This document shows, in pieces, positions 1-5,310 of a stretch of DNA of 5,310 nt. How positions within the stretch are numbered: position 1 is the stretch's first letter; every line of letters starts with the position of its first letter. The notes beneath the pieces are model-generated. The model saw only the letters and a program-made list of their open reading frames with translations. It made no database searches and was not told the origin of the DNA. The DNA is from Puia dinghuensis (GTDB lineage: Bacteria > Bacteroidota > Bacteroidia > Chitinophagales > Chitinophagaceae), in assembly GCA_026224995.1 (NCBI GenBank), contig JAMFRX010000083.1, positions 1 through 5,310 of the forward strand. Direction: 5' to 3'. A program made the translations under genes and the position numbers.

Positions 1-1422
1 AGCTCCCAATACGACATCCGCAAGGGCCTCATCTGGAAAGACCACATGAATATCCTCGACGCCGCCATGCGCAATAGCGACCGCTGGCATAACCTCGAAG
101 ACGATGGCCTCAGCGACGAGGATATCCGCAAGACCTTCAGCACGCCCGTCAACATGAAGATCTTTGCCTGGAACTCCAAGCGGGAAAATGATACGCTGAT
201 GACCCCGCTGGATTCTATCAAATACAGCCAGCAGATGCTCCAGACCGCCTTCATGGTCATGGACCCCGTCACCGGCGCCGTGAAAGCCTGGGTAGGCGGC
301 ATCGACTTTAAGACATATAAGTACGACCACGTCAATATCAAGACCCAACGCCAGGTGGGTAGCGCTATCAAGCCCTTCCTCTATAGCCTGGGGATAGAGG
401 ACTTCAACTTCACCCCCGAAACGGAGTGCCAGACCAGCCAGCAGTACTTCCCCGGCTTCGGCTATGTCCCTGCCCGTCCCGATAAGCACGAAGGCGGCTC
501 CATGACCATGGCCTCCGGACTGGCCTGGTCCATCAACGGCGTCGCCGCCTACATCATGAAACAGGTAGGGCCCAAACGCTTCGCCGAATACATAAAACAG
601 ATCGGCATTCCCACCAAGATCGATCCCTACCCCTCCATGGCGCTCGGAGCCTGCGACCTCTCCCTCTACGAGATGATGTGGGGCTATACCATGTTCCCCA
701 GCGGAGGCTTCAGCACCAAACCCTACTTCATCTCCCGCATCGAAGATAAAAATGGAAATGTCCTCGATCGCTTCGACACCGAACGCAAAGAGGTCATCAG
801 CCAGGCGACGGCCTATACCATGGCCCGCATGATGCAGGGCCCCGTGGACTTCGGCACCGCCGCCGGCCTCCGCAACAGGCTGGCGATCTCAGAGATGGGC
901 GGCAAAACCGGCACGACCAACGATAATTCCGATGCCTGGTTCATGGGCTACACGCCACAGCTGATGGCCGGAGCATGGATCGGCTGCGACGACCGCTTCA
1001 TCCACCTGGAAAGCGGACTCGGCTATGGCGCACAGGCCGCCCGCCCCATCTGGGAATATTTCTTCTCCAAGGTCCTGAGCGATAAAACCCTGGGCATCGA
1101 ACGCCAGGCCAAATTCATTCAGCCGGAAAACCTTCGGAAAGAAATGATGTACGACTATATGAATATCGAGAAGGTCGCACCACCTGGCGCCGAAGGTGCC
1201 AACGAAGGCAACGGCAAAGCCAACCAATACATCGACACCAGTCCGCCTACCGTACCGGTAGATAGCAAGCTCTCCCCCGAAGAACAAAAGATCCTGCAAG
1301 AGGCGAACAAATCCAACAAAGAAGGCTCCGTAAAGATCACCGTCACGGACACTAAAAAGGAACCGGAACCGCCCAAGAAGAAGGGCTTCTTCAAACGCCT
1401 CTTCGGCAAAAAAGATAACTAA
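1..1422 (+). CDS. Class A penicillin-binding protein (PBP1A type), C-terminal part, 5' end outside window
   Basis: Bifunctional peptidoglycan synthase of the mrcA/ponA family, periplasmic and normally anchored by an N-terminal membrane helix. The reading frame is open from base 1, and the first in-frame ATG at 46 is internal, so this is the last 473 residues. The N-terminal membrane anchor and GT51 glycosyltransferase domain lie off the window, roughly 300 residues if the protein has the usual class A length. The transpeptidase domain is complete. The nucleophile motif SAIK is at visible residues 121-124 (bases 361-372), SIN at 177-179 (529-537), and KTGT at 302-305 (904-915). The linker before it (TPLDSIKY, then MDPVTGAVKAWVGG) is typical of PBP1A. 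After the domain comes a tail of about 90 residues that is rich in Pro, Glu and Lys and ends in a basic segment, KKKGFFKRLFGKKDN. All catalytic residues are present, so it should be active. It converges on dps, with a hairpin starting 6 bp after its stop. Confidence 0.95.
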   Translation, partial: SSQYDIRKGLIWKDHMNILDAAMRNSDRWHNLEDDGLSDEDIRKTFSTPVNMKIFAWNSKRENDTLMTPLDSIKYSQQMLQTAFMVMDPVTGAVKAWVGGIDFKTYKYDHVNIKTQRQVGSAIKPFLYSLGIEDFNFTPETECQTSQQYFPGFGYVPARPDKHEGGSMTMASGLAWSINGVAAYIMKQVGPKRFAEYIKQIGIPTKIDPYPSMALGACDLSLYEMMWGYTMFPSGGFSTKPYFISRIEDKNGNVLDRFDTERKEVISQATAYTMARMMQGPVDFGTAAGLRNRLAISEMGGKTGTTNDNSDAWFMGYTPQLMAGAWIGCDDRFIHLESGLGYGAQAARPIWEYFFSKVLSDKTLGIERQAKFIQPENLRKEMMYDYMNIEKVAPPGAEGANEGNGKANQYIDTSPPTVPVDSKLSPEEQKILQEANKSNKEGSVKITVTDTKKEPEPPKKKGFFKRLFGKKDN

Positions 1423-1427
1423 AAAAA

Positions 1428-1450
1428 AGCGGCGGGTAAAACCCGCCGCT
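1428..1450 (-). terminator. Rho-independent terminator for dps, possibly bidirectional
   Basis: A perfect 10-bp stem (AGCGGCGGGT at 1428-1437 pairing with ACCCGCCGCT at 1441-1450) encloses a 3-base loop. On the minus strand the stem is followed directly by a run of eight T (complement of 1421-1428), which is the textbook layout for ending the dps transcript, whose stop is about 29 bases upstream of the hairpin. On the plus strand the hairpin is followed by CCAATTTAAT, which is only weakly T-rich, so termination of the PBP transcript here is plausible but less certain. The T-run overlaps the last two bases of the PBP stop codon. Confidence 0.88.
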
Positions 1451-1478
1451 CCAATTTAATAGTACCCACGCTTTGTCA

Positions 1479-1952
1479 TTATTTCAAATGCGCCCTTAAG
1501 AACCAGGCCATCTTCTCATGCTCTTCCATCAGGCCGGTGATATAATCACTGGTTCCCGCATCTCCATACTCATTGGCAAAACGATTGATATTCTCCCGCA
1601 GGAAAATGATGATATTCTCATGATCCGTCAACAGCTCCCTGATAAATCCCAGACTGTCGTTAGGCTGGCTCAGCTTCTCCGTCAAATGCGTTAGCTGCAG
1701 AAAGCTTTGCAGGGTGGCAGGAGCATAATGCCCCAGCTGACGAATACGCTCCGCTACGCTATCCATCGTGTCATCCAGCTGCTCATATTGCTGTTCGAAA
1801 AACAGATGCTTGGTGTGAAAGTCCGGGCCTTCCACGTTCCAGTGCGCATTGCGCGTCTTGGTGTACAGGACGAATTCATCCGCCAGTAGCTTGCTCAATT
1901 CCGTGGCTACGGCCTGAAGATTTGCAGGAGTGATGCCAATGCTTGCATTCAT
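1479..1952 (-). CDS. dps: Dps family mini-ferritin (DNA-binding / iron-storage protein)
   Basis: A 157-residue cytoplasmic protein of the Dps branch of the ferritins. These form 12-subunit shells that oxidise Fe(II), usually with hydrogen peroxide, and store the iron, protecting DNA from Fenton damage. The Dps core motif runs from NAHWNVEGPDF through AERIRQLG (residues 35-74). The inter-subunit ferroxidase positions can be placed by their fixed spacing: H37, H49, then E53 where E. coli and Listeria Dps have Asp, then D64 and E68. The length is normal for the family. There is no Lys-rich N-terminal extension of the kind that binds DNA in E. coli Dps, so direct DNA binding is doubtful. The ATG start (complement of 1950-1952) gives a normal N-terminus. 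It has no Shine-Dalgarno but sits behind a very AT-rich leader, which is common in Bacteroidota. It appears monocistronic, with a terminator downstream and a divergent gene upstream. Stress regulation is expected from the family; no recognisable operator for it is seen. Confidence 0.95.
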   Translation of the reverse strand: MNASIGITPANLQAVATELSKLLADEFVLYTKTRNAHWNVEGPDFHTKHLFFEQQYEQLDDTMDSVAERIRQLGHYAPATLQSFLQLTHLTEKLSQPNDSLGFIRELLTDHENIIIFLRENINRFANEYGDAGTSDYITGLMEEHEKMAWFLRAHLK

Positions 1953-2164
1953 AAATTATAATTTTTAGGTTCAAAAAACGGTTTTGCCCACTAACGTACA
2001 ATCAAACGTCCGGAACCGGACACTTTGCTAAAATCGCAAAAAATCAATTCCCTTAACTATCAACGCCTTACACTCCGTAACATCTTTGGCATTGCTTTAG
2101 TCTTATAGGATACAGCTAGCAAACAAATAATAATCGTATTAATTACATCAATCAATCTAATCAA
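1953..2164. other. Divergent intergenic region between dps and the PepSY-like gene
   Basis: These 212 bp must carry the promoters of both divergent genes. The region is AT-rich apart from a GC-rich inverted repeat at 2008-2021. I looked for the Bacteroidota pattern (TTTG about 20 bases before TAnnTTTG) on both strands. I found only partial matches: GACGTTTG on the minus strand at 2010-2003 and CATCTTTG on the plus strand at 2081-2088, neither with a well-spaced TTTG upstream. Just before the plus-strand ATG (2147-2164) there are imperfect repeats of ATCA and no Shine-Dalgarno. No small ORF or RNA gene is evident. Confidence 0.6.
2008..2021. promoter_or_regulatory. GC-rich inverted repeat, candidate operator
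   Basis: GTCCGG (2008-2013) and CCGGAC (2016-2021) form perfect 6-bp arms around a 2-base AA spacer. The 2-base gap is too tight for a stable RNA hairpin, so a dimeric protein binding site is the more natural reading. It lies 55 bp upstream of the dps start and about 143 bp upstream of the divergent gene, in otherwise AT-rich DNA. It overlaps a weak promoter-like match on the dps side. The factor is unknown. Confidence 0.4.
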
Positions 2165-2614
2165 ATGAAGCACTTATTTATCGCCGTTATATTGTTCCTC
2201 ACCGTTGCGGGGACCACCCGGGCCAACACCACCGGCGGCACAGAACCACAATTCGCGGGCGTTGAAAATTTCCAGCATAAATATCCCAATGCCACGGATG
2301 TCACCTACAAAGTTAAGGGACAATTCACAGAAGTGAACTTTGAATGGAATGCCATGAAATTACAGGCATTTTACGATCTCCAGGGGAACTTCATGGCCAC
2401 CTGCCGCCAGGTCACGGTTGGCAACCTCCCGCTGTCCGTCCAGATGAGCCTGAAGAACGAATACGCAGATTACGTCCAGAGGGATGCCATCGAATACAAT
2501 GACTCCGACGACGGCGTCAGCTATTATGTCACTGCCATCGGCGCAAAAACTACTTATTTACTGCGTGTTTCTACAAGCGGTAGTATCAGTGTGTTTAAGA
2601 AAATGAAAAATTAA
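2165..2614 (+). CDS. Small secreted PepSY-like (BLIP-fold-like) protein
   Basis: A 149-residue protein of unknown function. Residues 1-20 form a clear signal peptide: MKH, then the hydrophobic stretch LFIAVILFLTVAG, with probable cleavage after TRA. No lipobox cysteine is present, so it should be released to the periplasm or exported. The mature part has a pattern I associate with the small PepSY-like, beta-lactamase-inhibitor-like proteins common in Bacteroidota. It has an F..KYPNATDV start (36-46), a strand with aromatic residues (VNFEW), AFYDLQGN (68-75), LPLSVQMSLKNEY (88-100), then two C-terminal strands ending in a Lys-rich tail (SVFKKMKN). No catalytic residues are evident. By analogy it may bind a ligand or protein partner in the envelope, but this is inference. 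The ATG start is chosen because it begins the signal peptide; there is no Shine-Dalgarno. Its stop overlaps the stop of the convergent rlpA-like gene by 4 bp. Confidence 0.8.
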   Translation: MKHLFIAVILFLTVAGTTRANTTGGTEPQFAGVENFQHKYPNATDVTYKVKGQFTEVNFEWNAMKLQAFYDLQGNFMATCRQVTVGNLPLSVQMSLKNEYADYVQRDAIEYNDSDDGVSYYVTAIGAKTTYLLRVSTSGSISVFKKMKN

Positions 2615-3090
2615 TCCTGCCCGGGCCGCCGGATAGCCATTTCTTCCTCGGCTTCCGGTGGCCTTTTTTTCCCCAGCACATCGATGCGCACGCGGGCCAG
2701 CCCATTACCGGTATAACCTAGTTTGTTGGCAGCCGCACGGCTTAGATCGATAAGCCGCTTGTTACGGGGATGCATCTTGTCATTGATGCGGACGTAGACG
2801 GTCTGGTGATTGCGTAGATTGGTCACCTTCACCCAGGTATGCATAGGGAGGGTGTTGCTGGCCCCGGTGAGCTTTTCCTGCGTAAAGATCTCATCGGTAT
2901 AAGTCTTCCGGCCCTCGAACTTGTTGGAATAGAAGCTGGCGACCCCGTATTGTACCTTAGCGGAAGCCCCCTTATGATGCCCTTGCCCTCCACGCGGGAT
3001 GCTGTCCTCAATAGCCCTTTCCCCGCGGCCAAAGACAGCCATAGGAAGCAGCAAAGTGGCAAGTAATCCTAGTTTGATCTTTCTTGACAT
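2611..3090 (-). CDS. RlpA-like double-psi beta-barrel protein (septal ring lytic transglycosylase family)
   Basis: A 159-residue exported protein. A signal peptide (MSRKIKLGLLATLLLPMAVFG, roughly residues 1-21) is followed by a short polar linker and one RlpA/DPBB domain at about 48-140. Family landmarks are YGVASFY (48-54), F-EGR (58-61), E67, NTLP (79-82), VKVTNLRN (87-94), RIND with the conserved Asp at 104 (bases 2779-2781), and IDLSRAAANKLG (114-125). RlpA members bind or cleave glycan strands, in some species those lacking stem peptides at the septum. The usual AAH before the TLP motif reads GAS here (Ser at 78), so the active-site histidine is missing and lytic activity is uncertain. 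There is no C-terminal SPOR domain and no lipobox, so it differs from E. coli RlpA. The ATG at 3090 is preferred over an in-frame TTG at 3102 because it opens directly on the signal peptide. It starts 35 bp after the L,D-transpeptidase gene and probably shares its transcript. Confidence 0.85.
   Translation of the reverse strand: MSRKIKLGLLATLLLPMAVFGRGERAIEDSIPRGGQGHHKGASAKVQYGVASFYSNKFEGRKTYTDEIFTQEKLTGASNTLPMHTWVKVTNLRNHQTVYVRINDKMHPRNKRLIDLSRAAANKLGYTGNGLARVRIDVLGKKRPPEAEEEMAIRRPGQD
2650..2670 (+). terminator. Weak terminator-like hairpin plus T-run inside the rlpA-like gene
   Basis: GGCT (2650-2653) can pair with GGCC (2660-2663), including one G-T pair, around a 6-base loop, and a run of seven T follows at 2664-2670. 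It lies about 36 bp after the plus-strand PepSY-like gene and could end that transcript, since the two convergent genes leave no intergenic space. The stem is only 4 bp and the run also encodes Lys-Lys on the other strand, so it may be coincidence. Confidence 0.25.
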
Positions 3091-3125
3091 CGTACAGTAC
3101 AACGAACGCCGGGCAACAAAAAGTA

Positions 3126-4811
3126 TTAATAGATAGGTTTCTGTGCAAAATACCTGTTCCTCAGCTCTTTATCTTCTCCATAGATGTCATCGTGAAATAC
3201 GATCTTCCCCTTCTTCCCTTCAGCGGTAAAATACCGCAGATAGATCGGCACCCGGGAAAAACCATAGACCGTATGCTTTTCCTGTCGCTGCATCCAGTTC
3301 CTGAGCGTATCCGGATGGTACTTCATCGTATCGTTGCGGATGAGAAAAGCCGATAGCTTCTTCCACTCTTTTACCCGCACACAGCCATGGCTCAGGGCGC
3401 GGAAGCTCTTATCAAACATCCAGCGCACATTGGTATCATGCAGATACACATCGTACTTGTTCCTAAAGTTGAATTTGATCACCCCCAGGGAATTATCATC
3501 CCCCTGCCGCTGCTTTATCTGGTAAGGGAAATTATTCTTATTCAATCGCCGCCAGTTGATCTTCGTCGGGTCTCGCACACTATCGTTATCGTCCACGACC
3601 ATCAGGTTCTGCTTCGCCAGGTAGTTGACATTATTCTTGATCGCCGGAAGCATGTCTTTCATGATGATGCTCATGGGGACCGTCCACTGCGGATAGGTCA
3701 CGAAATTGGAGATCTCGCTTGTCAGCAAGGGGGTCCGTGTCTTGGGCGCGCCGACGATGACCTTCGACTCCAGCGCTACGGTATCCGAATCCACCACCTG
3801 CAGCCTGAAGGCCGGCAGATCCACCCAGACATAGGTCTTGGGCAGGGTATCGGGCAGGAGCTTATAACGGTCCAGGTTGATGGCGATCCGTTTGAACTTT
3901 TCCCAATCGGAATTGTCCATCAGCGTAACAGTTTCGTTATTCACTCTCCCGGTTACTTTCAGCTTATTGGTCTGCTGATAGTTCCGGATAGCCCCCGCGA
4001 GGACAGCGGTATCCGGCTGCACCACCAGAGAGTCCAGGTACCCTACTTCTTTCAATCGATTCGTAAGCGCTGCCGCAAATGCGGCGGAGTCCTTTTTCTC
4101 ATAGGGATAATCCAGCCAGGTGAGGTTCCGGAAATGGGCAGCGGCCAGGAAGTCCTTCAGATAGGCCTTCAGCGAGTCATAGCCCGGGTGCCGGGGCTCC
4201 AGGCTGTCGAGGGCCGGCGCAATATTCCCGGCCTTCCTGGCGGTGGCCAGGGTCTGCAGGAACAGGGTGTCAGCCAGCACGGAGTCTTTCCGGAGCGTGA
4301 CGCTGTCGTAATCCAGGCGCCCCTGTTTCAGGTCTTTTACCAGCCCAAAAAAAGCATCCGTCAGCATCAGATCGGCCCTCGTCCAAAGCGCGGCATTCTT
4401 CCGCGCCATGGTATCCTCGCCAATGATCCGCTGGATAAAGGCTAAAGAGGTATAATGATAGTCGGAGGGAAATAAGCCATAGGTCTTGCTATTGCCGATG
4501 AACGCCAGCAGGCTGTCCCCAGCTGGCAGCCAATGCTCCTTATTGCTCCATATAGGGGTATAGCCATTGTTCTCGTAGACACTGTCCGCCAGCTTCCGGT
4601 AGGCTAATACAGTAGAGTCGTTCAATCTTTCCTTGTTGTCGCTGGCAAATTGAAGCAATGATTTAAGGTCAGTTCCTACATGTGCATCCATCTGAGCCGG
4701 GGTCTTCACCACGTCCTTCTCTTCTCCACTTTTTTTATGATGGCAGGATATCAGGGTTAGGAGCAAAAAGATCGGGAAAAGTAACAGGACGAGTCGCTTT
4801 CGGTTTTTCAT
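3126..4811 (-). CDS. YcbB-like L,D-transpeptidase lipoprotein (YkuD domain, Cys nucleophile)
   Basis: A 561-residue envelope enzyme of the YcbB/LdtD type, which makes 3-3 cross-links between meso-diaminopimelate residues of peptidoglycan or attaches proteins to it. The N-terminus MKNRKRLVLLLFPIFLLLTLISC is a lipoprotein signal with lipobox LISC, so C23 is probably lipidated. Residues about 60-240 form the helical scaffold typical of the YcbB family (LTDAFFGLVKDLKQGRLD). Residues about 244-300 resemble a peptidoglycan-binding fold (LKEVGYLD, IRNYQQTNKL, TGRVNNETVTLM). Then WEKFKRIAINLDRYK leads into the YkuD catalytic domain at about 326-495. The active site is visible as YLHDT (H458) and SHGCVRV with the nucleophile C477 (bases 3381-3383), H475 and R479 in place. 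The insertion between the core strands (about 380-445) fits the YcbB lid region. The ATG at 4811 is chosen because GGAGG lies just upstream; an in-frame TTG at 4832 is not used. It lies 45 bp after aroC and 35 bp before the rlpA-like gene. Confidence 0.93.
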   Translation of the reverse strand: MKNRKRLVLLLFPIFLLLTLISCHHKKSGEEKDVVKTPAQMDAHVGTDLKSLLQFASDNKERLNDSTVLAYRKLADSVYENNGYTPIWSNKEHWLPAGDSLLAFIGNSKTYGLFPSDYHYTSLAFIQRIIGEDTMARKNAALWTRADLMLTDAFFGLVKDLKQGRLDYDSVTLRKDSVLADTLFLQTLATARKAGNIAPALDSLEPRHPGYDSLKAYLKDFLAAAHFRNLTWLDYPYEKKDSAAFAAALTNRLKEVGYLDSLVVQPDTAVLAGAIRNYQQTNKLKVTGRVNNETVTLMDNSDWEKFKRIAINLDRYKLLPDTLPKTYVWVDLPAFRLQVVDSDTVALESKVIVGAPKTRTPLLTSEISNFVTYPQWTVPMSIIMKDMLPAIKNNVNYLAKQNLMVVDDNDSVRDPTKINWRRLNKNNFPYQIKQRQGDDNSLGVIKFNFRNKYDVYLHDTNVRWMFDKSFRALSHGCVRVKEWKKLSAFLIRNDTMKYHPDTLRNWMQRQEKHTVYGFSRVPIYLRYFTAEGKKGKIVFHDDIYGEDKELRNRYFAQKPIY

Positions 4812-4815
4812 ATAT

Positions 4816-4820
4816 CCTCC
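4816..4820 (-). promoter_or_regulatory. Shine-Dalgarno sequence of the L,D-transpeptidase gene
   Basis: The minus strand reads TTGGAGGATATATG, placing GGAGG four bases before the ATG at 4811. It is the only clear Shine-Dalgarno in the window and decides the start in favour of this ATG over the in-frame TTG at 4832, which lies upstream of it. The other starts in the window have AT-rich leaders instead. Confidence 0.75.
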
Positions 4821-4856
4821 AATATAATACAAATTTCTTCTCTGTAAAAGGCGAAT

Positions 4857-5310
4857 TCACAGTATTCGGGGCACCCGCTGTTCCAGCAGCAAAAGATCGG
4901 CCAGCACCAGGGCCGTGACCGCTTCTACGATCACCGGCGCCCGCAGGGCGACGCAAAGATCGTGTCTCCCCTTTACGGAAAAAGCCTCCTGCTCGCCCGT
5001 TTCCCAGTTCAGGGTATGCTGCTCCTTGGGCGTAGAGCTGGTCGGCTTGATCGCCAGCCGGAACACCAGCTCATTCCCATTGGTAATGCCGCCGACTACC
5101 CCGCCCGCATGATTGGTACGGGTATGTCCCTGCCTGTCTTCTATGGCGTCATTGTGCTCGCTGCCAAACATCCGGGCCGCAGCGAACCCGGTGCCGAATT
5201 CGACCCCCCGGACTGCCGGAATGGCGAATAACGCATGGGAAAGGACAGATTCCACGGAGTCCCAAAACGGCTCACCCAGTCCAATAGGCAGCCCGCTGAC
5301 CCGGCATTCC
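4857..5310 (-). CDS. aroC: Chorismate synthase, C-terminal part (5' end outside window)
   Basis: Chorismate synthase converts 5-enolpyruvylshikimate-3-phosphate to chorismate with reduced FMN, the last step of the shikimate pathway, in the cytoplasm. The frame is open to the right edge (the first complete codon is the complement of 5307-5309), giving the last 150 residues of a family that is usually about 350-400 long. Conserved stretches in order are ECRVSGLPIGLGEPFWD, SHALFAIPAVRGVEFGTGF, the flavin-site motif AGGVVGGITNG (the family often has ISNG), the substrate region LAIKPTSST, and the third signature GRHDLCVALRAPVIVEAV with the conserved Arg-His-Asp (Asp codon 4959-4961). Most homologues have Pro or a small residue after RHD; here it is Leu. 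An in-frame GTG at 5255 is internal and not a start. The gene ends with TGA at 4857-4859. It is followed after 45 bp, with no visible terminator, by the L,D-transpeptidase gene on the same strand. Confidence 0.96.
   Translation of the reverse strand, partial: ECRVSGLPIGLGEPFWDSVESVLSHALFAIPAVRGVEFGTGFAAARMFGSEHNDAIEDRQGHTRTNHAGGVVGGITNGNELVFRLAIKPTSSTPKEQHTLNWETGEQEAFSVKGRHDLCVALRAPVIVEAVTALVLADLLLLEQRVPRIL

Noticed and set aside
889..1409. Two minus-strand open frames opposite the PBP transpeptidase and tail
   Set aside because: They overlap the conserved KTGT region of the PBP, have no family resemblance, and no ribosome binding site or promoter is apparent.
1972..2088. Partial matches to the Bacteroidota promoter pattern, such as GTTTTTTG and GACGTTTG on the minus strand and CATCTTTG on the plus strand
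   Set aside because: Each lacks the TA of the -7 element or a TTTG at the right distance, and such matches are expected by chance in AT-rich DNA.
3091..3102. In-frame TTG start for the rlpA-like gene at 3102
   Set aside because: It would add four residues ahead of a normal signal peptide that begins at the ATG at 3090; no ribosome binding site supports it.
3387..4445. A 352-codon open frame on the plus strand opposite the L,D-transpeptidase gene
   Set aside because: It lies wholly within a gene whose catalytic motifs are intact. Its product has no recognisable domain, is oddly rich in His, Ile, Gly and Gln, and looks like a shadow of the codon bias on the other strand.
4812..4832. In-frame TTG start for the L,D-transpeptidase gene at 4832
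   Set aside because: A GGAGG at 4816-4820 sits just upstream of the ATG at 4811, which opens directly on the lipoprotein signal.
4915..5231. Plus-strand open frames opposite aroC
   Set aside because: The opposite strand encodes clearly conserved chorismate synthase motifs; these frames have no recognisable features.
1..5310. A novel defence, mobile or RNA-based system
   Set aside because: I found no direct-repeat array, transposase, integrase, tRNA, rRNA or structured leader; every long stretch is explained by recognisable housekeeping or envelope genes.

Overview
The window looks like an ordinary chromosomal stretch of a Bacteroidota bacterium, most likely a Chitinophagaceae-type member with moderate GC. 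The basis is the style of the proteins: a class A PBP with a Bacteroidota-type linker and basic tail, a long lipoprotein L,D-transpeptidase, a short RlpA-like protein without a SPOR domain, and a small secreted PepSY-like protein. Several AT-rich leaders also lack a Shine-Dalgarno sequence. The taxon is inferred from recall of families, not from a search.

Layout, left to right. (1) Positions 1-1422, plus strand: C-terminal part of a class A penicillin-binding protein (PBP1A type), cut by the left window edge, with an intact transpeptidase domain. (2) Positions 1428-1450: a strong hairpin in the gap between convergent genes, with its T-run oriented for the minus-strand gene. (3) Positions 1479-1952, minus strand: a Dps mini-ferritin. 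(4) Positions 1953-2164: a divergent, AT-rich intergenic region that holds a GC-rich 14-bp inverted repeat and no promoter that can be assigned with confidence. (5) Positions 2165-2614, plus strand: a small secreted PepSY-like protein of unknown role. (6) Positions 4857-5310, 3126-4811 and 2611-3090, all minus strand and read in that order: the C-terminal part of chorismate synthase (cut by the right edge), a YcbB-like L,D-transpeptidase lipoprotein, and an RlpA-like double-psi beta-barrel protein. The gaps are 45 and 35 bp with no terminator visible, so they may be cotranscribed. The rlpA-like gene and the plus-strand PepSY-like gene overlap tail to tail by 4 bp.

Functionally, three of the six genes act on peptidoglycan: D,D-transpeptidation by the PBP, L,D-transpeptidation by the YkuD enzyme, and a possible glycan-cleaving or septal role for the RlpA-like protein. 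Dps protects DNA and sequesters iron. AroC makes chorismate for aromatic biosynthesis. I see no RNA gene, mobile element, CRISPR array or defence system, and no convincing evidence of an undescribed system. The points that deserve a second look are modest: the intergenic palindrome, the RlpA-like protein lacking the usual active-site histidine, the asymmetric shared terminator, and the aroC-ldt-rlpA arrangement.
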